A stretch of DNA of 64,000 nt. Origin: Actinobacteria bacterium OV320. Its GTDB lineage: Bacteria > Actinomycetota > Actinomycetes > Streptomycetales > Streptomycetaceae. This document shows, one piece after another, positions 26,753 through 35,821 of the stretch. The DNA is taken from NCBI GenBank assembly GCA_001298545.1, contig LJCX01000026.1, positions 1-64,000 on the forward strand, given 5' to 3'. Made by a program: the position numbers and the translations under genes. The notes beneath the pieces are model-generated. The model made no database searches and was not told where the DNA came from. It saw nothing but the letters and a program-made list of their open reading frames with translations. Each line of letters opens with the position of its first letter. The stretch's first letter is position 1.

Positions 26753-28528
26753 TCAGTTCTCGTTGCCCTGGGTTCCTGCTGCCACTATCGCCTTCAGGAT
26801 CACCGTGTGGATCTGGGAGGGGTCGGTCACCGACTGGCCCGAGCCGCCCGTCGCCCCGGCTATCTGGGCGGCCTCCTCGCGGTCCGCGTCGGGGCCGACC
26901 GCGATCATGATGAGAGGGACGGGGCGTTCGGGGCTCGCGAGTTTCCGGAGTTCGGTGAGGAGGGCGGTGCGGGAGATGCTGCCCGGGTCCTGGTTGACGC
27001 CGTCGGTCAGGATGACCAGCGCGTTGAACTTGCCCTTCACGTAGGAGGCGGTGGCCTGCCGGTACGCGGCGAGAGTCGTGTCGTACAGGCCGGTCGCGCC
27101 GTCGGGGACCGGAGACAGGTCACCGAACGCGGCCGACAGCCTGTCGCGCTGGGTGTCGCCGCCGGCGGCGGTGTCGCCGAGCCGTTCGGTGGGGACCAGG
27201 ACGCGGTAGTCCTTGTCGCCGTCCAGCTTGGTGGAGAACTCCCACAGACCGATCTCGTCCTGCGGGGTGAAGGTGGCGAGGGCCTGGAGGAGCGAGGACT
27301 TGGTGACGCCCATGCGGGAACGGCCCGTCCCGGGGACCTGCTCGGACATGGAGGATGAGGCGTCGACGACCGTGGTGAGCCGGACGCTCTGCACCGTGAT
27401 CGTCCACGTACCCAGCGTCTCCTCGACGGCCGTGTCCGACGCGGGCCGGGCGGCGGGCTCGGCGAACGGCTGCGGGCCGCTGCCGCCGGCCGCGGTCACC
27501 AGGGTCTGCGGGGCGTCGTAGTCGGACGTCCGGAAGCCGTGCTTCTGGAGGAGTTTCTGCTGCTCGGGGCGGCGCAAAAAGGTCATGAACCGGATCGCCG
27601 CCCGGCTCTCGTCGGTGCCCAGCCGGGTCTTGTCGACCAGCGTGTACGGGTAGTCGAGCCGCGGTGAGCCGTCCTTCGGATAGAACAGGTCGAGGCCGGT
27701 GCCCGCGTCCGCCGACGCGTTGTGCGTGAACGACGCCTGCTCGGTGACGACGACCGCCCGGTTGCGCCGGGGATTGCCCTGCTCGGCGCCCGAGGCGTCG
27801 CGCGGCAGCGTGTCCAGGACCCGGGCGTCGGTGTCCGACGCCCGCTGGGACAGCGCCTTCATCAGGGCGGCGGCCTGGGTGCCACCGTCCTTGACGCCGG
27901 TCGCGGCGGCGCCGATCTGCGTCAGCGCGAGCAGCCCGGTCGCGCTGCGCGCCGGATCGGCCGCGCCCAGCCGCAAGGAGCCGTCCCTCAGGGTGGCCCC
28001 GGCCAGCTCCAGCCAGGAGTACGTCTTCTTCGGCCAGCCCAGCGACTTCGCGGCCGCCGGGACCATCGCCACCGCGACAGGGGTGGAGGCCACGTTGCCC
28101 ACCGGGGTCACCCGGGTCGCCTTGCGGTCGGCGCTGATCCGCTGGACCCACAGGTCCGAGTCGGCCACCCACACCTGCGCGTCCGGATGCTTGCCCGCCG
28201 CCAGCGTCTCGGCGACCTCGGACGACTCGCGCGCCGTGACGCCGATCTCGAGGCACTGTCCGTCGGAGGTGAGGCCGCCGTCCTCGGCCTGCTTCGCAGC
28301 GACCGTGAGCGCCGGGGCCACGTCCGGGGAGGCGGCCACGGTCAGCCGTACGGGGTGGTCGCGGCAGGACGAGCCGAAGGAGAGCAATCCGCTGCGCACG
28401 GCGGCCGCGACACCCCCGGCGACCGTGAGCACGAGGGCGGTCGCGAGGGCCACGGCGCGGCGCCGGATCCGCGGACGGGGGTCGCTGCCGCCCGCCCCGT
28501 ACTGATCGGGCAAGCTGTGACGTCCCAT
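26753..28528 (-). CDS. membrane-anchored substrate-binding / von Willebrand A fusion protein
   Basis: A 591-residue protein from ATG 28528. A basic stretch and one hydrophobic helix (about residues 25-46) anchor it with the rest outside. Residues 60-350 resemble a periplasmic binding domain (VRLTVAASPDVAPALT, ARSATGLLALTQIG, FMTFLRRPEQQKLL). Residues 380-590 are a VWA domain with a metal site (DASSSMS, then TGLYDT and ILTDGVN). The fusion suggests a surface protein that binds a ligand and a partner protein. GGGAGGGG lies upstream of the chosen start; a frame extension reaches 28576. Its partner and ligand are unknown. Confidence 0.85.
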   Translation of the reverse strand: MGRHSLPDQYGAGGSDPRPRIRRRAVALATALVLTVAGGVAAAVRSGLLSFGSSCRDHPVRLTVAASPDVAPALTVAAKQAEDGGLTSDGQCLEIGVTARESSEVAETLAAGKHPDAQVWVADSDLWVQRISADRKATRVTPVGNVASTPVAVAMVPAAAKSLGWPKKTYSWLELAGATLRDGSLRLGAADPARSATGLLALTQIGAAATGVKDGGTQAAALMKALSQRASDTDARVLDTLPRDASGAEQGNPRRNRAVVVTEQASFTHNASADAGTGLDLFYPKDGSPRLDYPYTLVDKTRLGTDESRAAIRFMTFLRRPEQQKLLQKHGFRTSDYDAPQTLVTAAGGSGPQPFAEPAARPASDTAVEETLGTWTITVQSVRLTTVVDASSSMSEQVPGTGRSRMGVTKSSLLQALATFTPQDEIGLWEFSTKLDGDKDYRVLVPTERLGDTAAGGDTQRDRLSAAFGDLSPVPDGATGLYDTTLAAYRQATASYVKGKFNALVILTDGVNQDPGSISRTALLTELRKLASPERPVPLIMIAVGPDADREEAAQIAGATGGSGQSVTDPSQIHTVILKAIVAAGTQGNEN

Positions 28529-28735
28529 GTCGGTGGTGCCCCTCCCTGTCGGCCCCGTGGCGGATTTCCGCCGCACGGCCTGCGAAGGGGAGGTACGCCC
28601 CGTACGGCGCCCGTCCCCCCGGACGGCCTGTCACGCACGATCTTCGTAACTTCTTTCGAGACCCTAGCGAGGCAGGGGTGGGGATGCGGCGGGTTTACGC
28701 AACTGGAGGCAAGTGTGCAGGTGGAGGCAGGGTAG

Positions 28736-29515
28736 GTGGCTGATTCTTTTCCGCGGGAGCAGCTCTCGCGACGGATTTTCCGCAATGAGACACTGCTCGT
28801 TCTGGGGGTTTCGCTCGGTGCGAGCGGTGTGTCGGCCCTGATCAGTTTTGTCGGATCGGTCACCGAGCCGGGCGGCCTGAAGGACCAGGCGGCGACCCTC
28901 AACGCCTCGGCCGCGCCCGGTCGTCCATGGCTCGATCTCGCCTGGCAGTTGTTCTGGATCGCCAAGGCGCTCGTCCCGGTGGCCCTGGTCGCGCACTTCC
29001 TGATGCGCGAGGGCCAGGGGCTGCGGACCCTGGGCTTCGACCGCACCCGGCCCTGGCCCGACCTCGGTCGCGGGGCGGCGATCGCGGCGGTGATCGGCAG
29101 CACCGGCATCGCCTTCTACCTGGCGGCGCGCGGCCTCGGCTTCAACCTCACGGTGGTGCCGGAGGCGCTGCCCGACGTGTGGTGGAAGTACCCCGTGCTG
29201 ATCTTGTCCGCGATGCAGAACGCGATCCTCGAAGAGGTCATCGTCGTCGGCTATCTGCTCCGCCGGCTGGGGCAGTTGGGCTGGACGCCGGGCACCGCGC
29301 TCGTGGCCAGCGCCGTGCTGCGCGGCTCCTACCACCTTTACCAGGGCATCGGCGGCTTCCTCGGCAACATGGCGATGGGTGTGGTGTTCGTCTACCTCTA
29401 CCGGCGCTGGGGCCGCGTGGGTCCCCTGGTGGTGGCGCACTCCCTGCTCGACATCGGAGCCTTCGTGGGATACGCGCTGCTGGCGGGGAAGGTGGGGTGG
29501 CTGCCGACGGCGTGA
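28736..29515 (+). CDS. CPBP-family intramembrane protease
   Basis: A 259-residue protein with about seven hydrophobic helices. The CPBP/Abi signature is partly visible: AILEEVIVVGYLLRR (double glutamate), RGSYHLYQG and VVAHSLLD. Such proteins cleave CAAX-like or bacteriocin-related substrates inside the membrane. The usual EExxxR motif here reads EEVIVVG, lacking the arginine at that position, so activity should not be assumed. GTG 28736 follows GGAGGCAGGG. It is divergent from the VWA fusion gene. Confidence 0.85.
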   Translation: MADSFPREQLSRRIFRNETLLVLGVSLGASGVSALISFVGSVTEPGGLKDQAATLNASAAPGRPWLDLAWQLFWIAKALVPVALVAHFLMREGQGLRTLGFDRTRPWPDLGRGAAIAAVIGSTGIAFYLAARGLGFNLTVVPEALPDVWWKYPVLILSAMQNAILEEVIVVGYLLRRLGQLGWTPGTALVASAVLRGSYHLYQGIGGFLGNMAMGVVFVYLYRRWGRVGPLVVAHSLLDIGAFVGYALLAGKVGWLPTA

Positions 29516-29546
29516 ATCGGCCCCGCGTGTCCCCGCCGGACAGCAC

Positions 29547-30356
29547 TCAGACCAGCAGTTCGCCCTCGATGACCGTGACCGCTCGGCCGCTCAGCAGGGT
29601 GCGCTCGCCGCACAGTTCGGTGCCGACCCGGCCGGCCCGGGGCGAGGCCTGGAGGCCGGTCAGGGCGGTGCGGCCGAGCCGCTCGGCCCAGTAGGGCGCC
29701 AGAGCGGTGTGGGCGCTGCCCGTCACCGGGTCCTCGTCGATGCCGATGTTCGGGAAGAAGCAGCGGGAGACGAAGTCGTATCCCAGGTCCGGGTTCTCGG
29801 CGCGGGCGGTCGCGATGATGCCCCGGCGCGAGTGGGCGCCCAGGGCCTTGTGGTCGGGCCGCAGGGCGTGGACGGTCTTCTCGTCGGCCAGCTCGACCAG
29901 CAGGTCGCCGACGTGCGGGCCGGTGTCGACACACGCGAGCGGCTCGGCGCCCAGGGCGTCGGCGACCCCGGCCGGGATCTCGACCCCGGTCAGCGGGGCG
30001 GTCGGGAAGTCCAGGGTGATCGAGCCGTCCTCGGCCGGCGTCGCGACGAGGACACCGCTGCGGGTGGCGAAGCGCACCGGGCCCTCGTGCGCGCCCGTGG
30101 TGTGCAGGACATGGGCCGTGGCGAGTGTGGCGTGGCCGCACATGTCGACCTCGGCTACGGGCGTGAACCAGCGCAGGGCCCAGTCCGCCTCGCCGCCCTC
30201 GGGGAGCGGATGGGCGAACGCCGTCTCGGCGTGGTTGACCTCCAGAGCCACGTTCTGGAGCCGGTTGTCGTCCGGGAAGGCGTCCAGGAGCAGGACGCCG
30301 GCCGGGTTACCGGTGAAGGGGCGGTCGGTGAAGGCGTCGACGATTCGAATGCGCAT
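29547..30356 (-). CDS. PhzF-family isomerase-like protein
   Basis: A 269-residue protein of the PhzF/diaminopimelate-epimerase fold. Its marks are IVDAFTDRPFTGNPAGV at the N-terminus, NHAETAF with the likely catalytic glutamate (E45), DMCGHATLA near 95 and DEDPVTGSAH near 205. PhzF itself acts in phenazine synthesis, but most relatives act on unknown small molecules, and no phenazine genes are nearby. ATG 30356 starts exactly at the conserved N-terminus; the frame remains open upstream through repeats. It is tail-to-tail with the CPBP gene, 31 bp apart. Confidence 0.9.
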   Translation of the reverse strand: MRIRIVDAFTDRPFTGNPAGVLLLDAFPDDNRLQNVALEVNHAETAFAHPLPEGGEADWALRWFTPVAEVDMCGHATLATAHVLHTTGAHEGPVRFATRSGVLVATPAEDGSITLDFPTAPLTGVEIPAGVADALGAEPLACVDTGPHVGDLLVELADEKTVHALRPDHKALGAHSRRGIIATARAENPDLGYDFVSRCFFPNIGIDEDPVTGSAHTALAPYWAERLGRTALTGLQASPRAGRVGTELCGERTLLSGRAVTVIEGELLV

Positions 30357-31115
30357 GCAGGTGACGGTAGGCGCTGGGCGCAGCCGCCGACCAAGGCCAA
30401 TCCACGAGTCCTGGCCCGGTTTCCCCGGGCTGCGCCGCGATGGGCCTCGGCCGGGCGTGCGCCGAGTCTCGCCGCGTACAGGCCGTGGCCCGCGGGTCCG
30501 CGCCGGGCTGCGCCGCGAATGGGCCGTGGGCGGGTCCGCGCCGGGCTGCGCCGCGAATGGGCCGTGGGCGGGTCCGCGCCGGGCTGCGCCGCGTATAGGC
30601 CATGACCCGTGTCTGTGCTGGGCTGCGTCGCGAAGAGACCGTGGCCCGGGTTGCGCTGCCCCTGCCGCGCGCAGGTTGGGGCCGGGTGGCCACCGATCCC
30701 AGCATGTGCAGGCTGTGGTCGCTTGCTGCCGCGTGCCTACCGCGAGCAGGTTGGGGCCAGTCTGACGCCGACTTCGCCGCGAGGGCGTCATGGCGAGGAC
30801 CCGCCGGGTCCCTCCGCGTCCCCGTGGCCCGGTCTGCGTCGCGCCCCCGTCGCAAGGACGCCGGGCCGGTCTGCCGCTGATCCTGCCCGGAGCACGTCGT
30901 GGTGGGGTTGCGTTGCGCAGACCCCGTGGCAGCACGCCGTGGCCCGGTCTGTGGTGCCCGTGCCGGCAGCTCCCGTGGCCGGGTTCCGCTGTCCCGTCGT
31001 CGGCACCCCGAGGCGTATCGCCCCGGGGGCCTCGCAGGGCACCCGGGGCGAAACCCTGGGATCATGAGGGTGAGGAGCGCGACCCATGACCTGACGACCA
31101 CGGGCGGTGAGCGCC
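30357..31115. other. 759-bp spacer with degenerate 38-bp repeats
   Basis: No convincing gene. Open frames exist on both strands but are compositional: they follow repeats of GGGCTGCG and GCCGTGGCCC and show no domain. The left half is a degenerate tandem array (30427-30657). The right half (30660-31060) contains looser copies of CCGTGGCCCGG and TGGCCGGG. The promoter of the LuxR-type gene must lie near its right end. Confidence 0.75.
30427..30657. repeat. degenerate ~38-bp tandem array
   Basis: About six units, each beginning GGGCTGCGCCGCG (the second is diverged). Two central copies (30505-30542 and 30543-30580) are identical; the outer ones are 37-41 bp and diverged. The period equals that of the array at 26562, but the sequence differs. 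Confidence 0.85.
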
Positions 31116-33836
31116 ATGGCTGGGCTCGAGGAGAGCGGCACCGATCCGGCGGCGTCGTACGCCGATCCGCAGGGCGATCCGTTTCTGCGCACTCGGTTCG
31201 TCATACCGGCCCGGCCGGTGACGTTCCTGCGGCGCGAGCGGCTGGTCAGGCATCTCGACGAGGCGCTGCGCACCCCGTTGACGATGGTCAACGGCGCTGC
31301 GGGCGCGGGCAAGACGCTGCTGGTCGCCGACTGGGCCGCGGCCCGTGACCGGCCCGTCGCCTGGCTCACCACGGACGCGGCCGAACAGGGCCCGGGCATG
31401 CTCTGGGCGTACCTGCTGCATGCCCTGCGCGCCTCCGGGACGTCGCTGCCCGCAGAGATCGGCTGCCCCGCGGACGCGAGCCGCGTGCCCCCCAACCTGC
31501 TGGCGCGGCTCGCCGCCGAGCTGAGCACCCGCGACCGGCCCGTGATCGTGGTGCTCGACGAGTTCGACCGGGTGATCGACCCGGAGATCGCGGACCAGCT
31601 GGAGTTCGTTCTGCACCACGCCGGGGACGGTCTGCGCCTGATCCTCGTCACCCGTACCGAGCCGCTGCTGCCACTGCACCGCTACCGGGCGGCCGGCGAC
31701 CTGACCGAGATCCGGGGCGCGGAGCTGGCGTTCACCGCCGAGGAGGCGGCCGAGCTCCTCGGTCTGCACGGACTGCGGCTTCCGCCGCACGCGACCCACG
31801 GTCTCGTGGAGCGCACCCGGGGCTGGGCCGCCGGACTGCGGCTGTGCGCCCTCGCCGCGCAGGAGAACCCGGACCCGGAGCTCTATCTGAAGGAGTTCGA
31901 GGCCGACCGCACCACGGTCGCCGACTTCCTGCTCGCGGAGGTGCTCAGACGCCAGCCGCCCGAGACGCAGGACCTCCTGCTGCGGGTCAGTGTCCTCGAC
32001 CGGTTCCGCCCCGAGCTGGTGAACGCGCTGACGGAGCGCACCGACGCCGGGCCCATCCTCGCCGGGCTCTACCGCGAGAACGCCTTCGTCGAGCACCTCG
32101 GCCAGGACTGGTACCGCCTCCACCCGCTCTTCGGCGAGATCCTCCAGGCCCATCTGCGGGTGCGCTCGCCCGGTCTGGAGCCCGAACTGCACCGGCGGGC
32201 CGCGCACTGGCTGCGGGGCTCCGGAGCCCTCACGGAGACGCTGTGCCAGGGCGCCGCCGCGGGTGACTGGGAGTTCACCGCCGGAGCCCTGATCGACGAC
32301 TTCGCCATCGGCTGGCTCTTCACCGGCCTGCGCTCCGACGAACTCGCCGAGCTGTTCGCCCGGATGGGACCGGAGGCCGCGGGCCCCGCGACGGACCTGG
32401 TCCGTGCCGCCGGGGACCTGTCCCGGCGCGATCTCGACCGGGGCCTGAGGCACCTGCGTCGCGCCGAGCAGGGCCTGACGGCCGAACTGGGCCTGACGGC
32501 CGGGCCCGGCGATCCGGCGGAACAGGCACTGACCGCCGAGTGGAGTCCGGCGGGCGAGGAGCCCGGCCTGGTGGCGGCCCGCTTGAGCTGCGCCCTGCTC
32601 GAGGCGTTGGCCGCCCGGCTGACCGGCGCGCCGGGCCGGGCGGAGCGGGCCGCGACGGCTGCCGAGACGCTGTGCGACCAGGCCCCCGCCCACCTGCTGG
32701 AGAGACATCCCGAGCTCACCGCGCTGCTGCTGGCCCATCTGGGCTCGGCTCGCCTGTGGGCGGGGCGGTTCGACGACGCGTCCGCCGCCCTGTCACGGGT
32801 CGCGGGCGCCTCGGCAGGCGCTTCGACGGCACTCGCCCGCGAGGACTCGCTCGGCCGGCTGGCTCTGATCGACTATCTGAACGGCTGGCTGGGCAGGGCG
32901 GAGCGGAAGGCCCGGGCGGCGGTGACCGAGACGGAGCGGTACGGGCTGCCCCAGCCGTCCGGTTCCGGTATGGGGCGGCTGGTGCTGGCCGCCGTCGCCG
33001 TGGACCGTGACGACCTGGGCCGGGCGCGGGCGCTTCTCGCCGAGGCGGCCGAGTCGGACCCGGCGCTGCGGGACCCGGTGATGGAGGCGGGCCGGGCCAT
33101 CGCGACCGCCCGTCTGCATCTGGCCCGCGGCGACACCCGAGCCGCTCTCGAAGCGGCGGAACGAGCCGTGCCGGCCGCCGTGATCTCCCCCTGGGCGGCG
33201 GGCCAGACGGCGCTCGTCGTCTCCGCCGCGCATCTGGCGGGAGGCCGGCCGGAGACCGCTTTCGAGGTGTTGCAGCCGTTGTCCGACGAGCAGCCGGCGT
33301 GCGCGGTGGGGGCCGCGCGGGCCCAGCTCGCCGCGGGCCGGCCCGGGGCGGCGATCGACCTGCTCGACGGCGTACGGTCCGAAGGCGGCGCGGGCCCCGC
33401 GGTGACCGTCCGGGCCCTGCTGGTCAGAGCACAGGCGGCGGCCGAGTCGGGGGACGCGGTCAGCTCGCGCCGACTCGTCGCCCAGGCCCTGCGCGAGGCC
33501 CGGCGGGACGGGCTGCGACGGCCCTTCGTCGAGGCGGGTCCGTGGATCCGCCCGTTCCTGGACGCCATGGCACCGCGGGTACCGGCGACGGACCGGGCCA
33601 CCCCCGGCGCGGTGGCGTCCGACGGCCCGCCGCTCCCGCTCGTGGAGGAGCTGAGCGGGCGCGAACGCGATGTGCTGGGCAGGCTCGCCCTGACGATGTC
33701 GACGGAGGAGATCGCCGCCGACCTGTACGTCTCCGTGAACACCGTCAAGACCCACCTGAAGAGCGTCTACCGCAAGCTGGCGGTCAACCGCCGCAACGAC
33801 GCGGTGCGCCGCGCCCGCGAGCTGAACCTGCTGTGA
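31116..33836 (+). CDS. MalT-like LuxR-family transcriptional regulator
   Basis: A 906-residue signal-transduction ATPase. The N-terminal NACHT/STAND-type ATPase has P-loop GAAGAGKT (about residues 60-67) and Walker B IVVLDEFD (about 145-152). A long helical repeat region (about 350-830) resembles TPR modules, and a C-terminal LuxR helix-turn-helix (SGRERDVLGRLALTMSTEEI, VKTHLKSVYRKL) binds DNA. Members are switched on by a ligand bound to the repeat region. ATG 31116 was chosen over GTG 31107. The genes to the right are small stress-type membrane proteins on the same strand, which could be targets, but this is inference. Confidence 0.9.
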   Translation: MAGLEESGTDPAASYADPQGDPFLRTRFVIPARPVTFLRRERLVRHLDEALRTPLTMVNGAAGAGKTLLVADWAAARDRPVAWLTTDAAEQGPGMLWAYLLHALRASGTSLPAEIGCPADASRVPPNLLARLAAELSTRDRPVIVVLDEFDRVIDPEIADQLEFVLHHAGDGLRLILVTRTEPLLPLHRYRAAGDLTEIRGAELAFTAEEAAELLGLHGLRLPPHATHGLVERTRGWAAGLRLCALAAQENPDPELYLKEFEADRTTVADFLLAEVLRRQPPETQDLLLRVSVLDRFRPELVNALTERTDAGPILAGLYRENAFVEHLGQDWYRLHPLFGEILQAHLRVRSPGLEPELHRRAAHWLRGSGALTETLCQGAAAGDWEFTAGALIDDFAIGWLFTGLRSDELAELFARMGPEAAGPATDLVRAAGDLSRRDLDRGLRHLRRAEQGLTAELGLTAGPGDPAEQALTAEWSPAGEEPGLVAARLSCALLEALAARLTGAPGRAERAATAAETLCDQAPAHLLERHPELTALLLAHLGSARLWAGRFDDASAALSRVAGASAGASTALAREDSLGRLALIDYLNGWLGRAERKARAAVTETERYGLPQPSGSGMGRLVLAAVAVDRDDLGRARALLAEAAESDPALRDPVMEAGRAIATARLHLARGDTRAALEAAERAVPAAVISPWAAGQTALVVSAAHLAGGRPETAFEVLQPLSDEQPACAVGAARAQLAAGRPGAAIDLLDGVRSEGGAGPAVTVRALLVRAQAAAESGDAVSSRRLVAQALREARRDGLRRPFVEAGPWIRPFLDAMAPRVPATDRATPGAVASDGPPLPLVEELSGRERDVLGRLALTMSTEEIAADLYVSVNTVKTHLKSVYRKLAVNRRNDAVRRARELNLL

Positions 33837-33936
33837 CCGAGGCCCTCGGACCCCTCAGGCTCGCCCGTGGCGGGTGATGCGCCGACCGGGCTTCTCCGCT
33901 GCGATGAGGGTGTGGACACCTGCCCGCGGCCCCCTC

Positions 33937-34044
33937 GTCCGACTTGTCCGACTCGTACGGTCCGTGCAGCCCGTGCGGCCCGTGCGGTCCGTGCGGCTCA
34001 TCTGACTCATGCGACTCATGCGACTCATCTGACTCGTCCCGCTC
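33937..34044. repeat. degenerate 9-bp tandem array
   Basis: Twelve consecutive 9-bp units such as GTCCGACTC, GTGCGGCCC, GTGCGGCTC and ATGCGACTC, ending just before the ribosome site of the next gene. Neighbouring units are more alike than distant ones, as expected for stepwise slippage. Confidence 0.9.
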
Positions 34045-34060
34045 GTCGAGGGAGGTCGTG

Positions 34061-34579
34061 ATGCCGAGGGCGGAAGACGTCACGGAGGCTCGGACGCGTG
34101 CCGACCGCCAGGATGCCGTCGACTTCACCGGCGGCGTCTACGGATCCATGCTCGCCGCCTCGGTGATCGTCGGCGCGGGCACCCTGGGCTCGTTCCCCCG
34201 GCTGGAGCTCGTGCTGCTGCTGTTGTTCACCGGAGTGGCGTTCTGGATCGCGCATGTGCACGCCCAGTTGTTCGGGGCGCGGCTCGTGCAGCGGAACCTG
34301 AACCGCCGAGCCGTGCTGCACGTGTGCCGCGAGGAGTGGCCCATCGTCAAGGCAGCCGTCCCGCCGGCCGTCGCCGTGGCCGTCAGCCCGCTGCTCGGAC
34401 TGGACCTGGAGGGGGCGCTCTGGTTCGCGCTCGCGGTAGCCGTGGCGGGCCAGGTGGGCTGGTCGGCGGCGGCGGCACGGCGGGCCGGAGCCTCCTGGCG
34501 GATGGTGGGGGTCACGGCCACGGTGAACCTCGTGCTCGGGCTGCTGATCATCTCCTTCAAGCTCTACCTGACGCACTAG
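34061..34579 (+). CDS. small integral membrane protein, unknown
   Basis: A 172-residue protein with about four to five hydrophobic helices after a charged N-terminus. I do not recognise the family. GGGAGG lies 6 bases before ATG 34061; the frame is open upstream through the 9-bp array, which I exclude. The last codons ACG CAC TAG are the first unit of a tandem array that repeats this triplet set downstream. It follows a LuxR-type regulator and precedes other membrane proteins, perhaps a shared stress role. Confidence 0.75.
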   Translation: MPRAEDVTEARTRADRQDAVDFTGGVYGSMLAASVIVGAGTLGSFPRLELVLLLLFTGVAFWIAHVHAQLFGARLVQRNLNRRAVLHVCREEWPIVKAAVPPAVAVAVSPLLGLDLEGALWFALAVAVAGQVGWSAAAARRAGASWRMVGVTATVNLVLGLLIISFKLYLTH

Positions 34580-34624
34580 ACGCACTAGACGCACGAGACG
34601 CACGAGACGCACGAGACGCACTAG
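34571..34624. repeat. 9-bp tandem array carrying the stop codon
   Basis: Six perfect-length units of ACGCACTAG or ACGCACGAG. The first unit is the last three codons of the preceding gene (Thr-His-stop), so two later units repeat the stop codon in the same frame (units 2 and 6), while units 3-5 read GAG. Confidence 0.95.
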
Positions 34625-34781
34625 AGGCAACAGAGGAGCCAGCAAGGACGCCGCCAGGGCGGAACCCGGGTGGCACCAGGTATCACCTGCACGGGGTGAG
34701 GACGTCCGCCCCACCGCCGACGGACGATCGCAGAGTGAGTGCGCAGTCAGCCAGTCCCAGGCCATCCCGGGAGAGCAGCTC

Positions 34782-34979
34782 ATGCGCTACGAGATCCGCG
34801 TCGACGGACACCTGTCGGAGGTACTGACCAGGGTCTTTCCGGAACTGGACCATGTGGTCATGTCCGGTCAGACCGTCCTGTTCGGGTACGTCGTGGACGA
34901 AGCGCACCTGTACGGGCTGCTGGCCCGCTGCCAGTCCCTGGGCCTGCGGGTCCTGGAGATGCGTCAACTGCCGGAGTGA
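34782..34979 (+). CDS. small conserved hypothetical protein
   Basis: A 65-residue protein with GGGAGAGC before its ATG. It begins MRYEIRVDGHLSEVL and contains FGYVVDEAHLYGLLARCQSLGLRVLEM, which reads like a compact alpha/beta fold. Many actinomycetes have such short proteins near HdeD genes. No function is known to me. It sits 46 bp before the HdeD gene on the same strand and could share its transcript. Confidence 0.75.
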   Translation: MRYEIRVDGHLSEVLTRVFPELDHVVMSGQTVLFGYVVDEAHLYGLLARCQSLGLRVLEMRQLPE

Positions 34980-35024
34980 CGTGCCGGGGCGCCGGAGGCA
35001 CCCGGCCGGGCAGGAGGAGGAGTC

Positions 35025-35711
35025 ATGAGCGTTTCGCCTGGACCCGCACCGCACACCGGACCGGACGACCCGTTCGGTGGCCATGAGCGGCCACCGGGCG
35101 GGGCGGCTTCCGGGCCGGTGGGCGTCGATCCCGCCGAGGCACTGGCCGTGCTCGGGCGCTCCTGGACCTGGATCCTCGGCTCGGCGGTCGCCACGCTCGT
35201 GCCGGGCATCCTGATCCTGGTCTGGCCGGACGGGACCCTGCACGTCCTGGCGGTCCTCATCGGCCTGTACCTGCTGGTCACCGGCGGTTTCCGGTTCGTC
35301 GCGGCCTTCGCGAGGGACGACCACGGCGAACGCCTCACCGGGCTCCTGCTGGCGGTGCTGTACATCGTCGCCGGGGTGCTGTGCCTGCGGAACCCGCTGC
35401 AGACCATCGCGACGCTCTCCCTGATCGTCGGGGTCCTCTGGCTGGTGTCCGGCATCCTCACCCTCTACGCGGCGCTCGCCACCAAGGACCTGCCCCACCG
35501 CGGAGTCGTGCTCGGCGCCGCCGTGCTCGCCATCGTCGCGGGGATCGTGGTGCTCGCCCTGCCCACCGAGTCGGCCCGGGCGCTGACCCGGCTGCTCGGC
35601 CTGTGGCTCGTCCTGCTCGGTCTGGTCGAGGCGGCGGTCGCCTTCGCCTGGCGCGCAGCGCTGCGCCGGGCCCGGGCGGCGGAGCCGGGAACTCCCGCGG
35701 GCCCGCGCTGA
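35025..35711 (+). CDS. HdeD-family membrane protein (DUF308)
   Basis: A 228-residue protein with six hydrophobic helices in three similar pairs (about residues 45-205), the hallmark of DUF308/HdeD. In enterobacteria HdeD is linked to acid resistance; in actinomycetes the role is uncharacterised. The first ~40 residues are Pro/Gly-rich and cytoplasmic. A strong AGGAGGAGGAG precedes ATG 35025. It lies in a co-directional run with a small protein, a SHOCT protein and a DUF7144 protein. Confidence 0.88.
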   Translation: MSVSPGPAPHTGPDDPFGGHERPPGGAASGPVGVDPAEALAVLGRSWTWILGSAVATLVPGILILVWPDGTLHVLAVLIGLYLLVTGGFRFVAAFARDDHGERLTGLLLAVLYIVAGVLCLRNPLQTIATLSLIVGVLWLVSGILTLYAALATKDLPHRGVVLGAAVLAIVAGIVVLALPTESARALTRLLGLWLVLLGLVEAAVAFAWRAALRRARAAEPGTPAGPR

Positions 35712-35821
35712 GACGGCCGGCGCACTCACCCGTCCCGGGTGAGGACGCCGGGACCGCTCGCACGCACGCTGAGATCGCCACACAACGGCATACGGGCCTT
35801 GGCCCGGAACGGAGGAAGAAG

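Noticed and set aside
30357..31100. Several 90-350-residue open frames in the spacer before the LuxR-type gene
   Set aside because: They arise from repeated GCCGTGGCCC and GGGCTGCG units on both strands. No ribosome sites or domains fit, so I treat the segment as non-coding.
33944..34060. Cysteine/proline/glycine-rich N-terminal extension of the membrane protein (start at 33944)
   Set aside because: This stretch is translated 9-bp repeat DNA. A good ribosome site precedes ATG 34061, and the frame has no conserved content before it.
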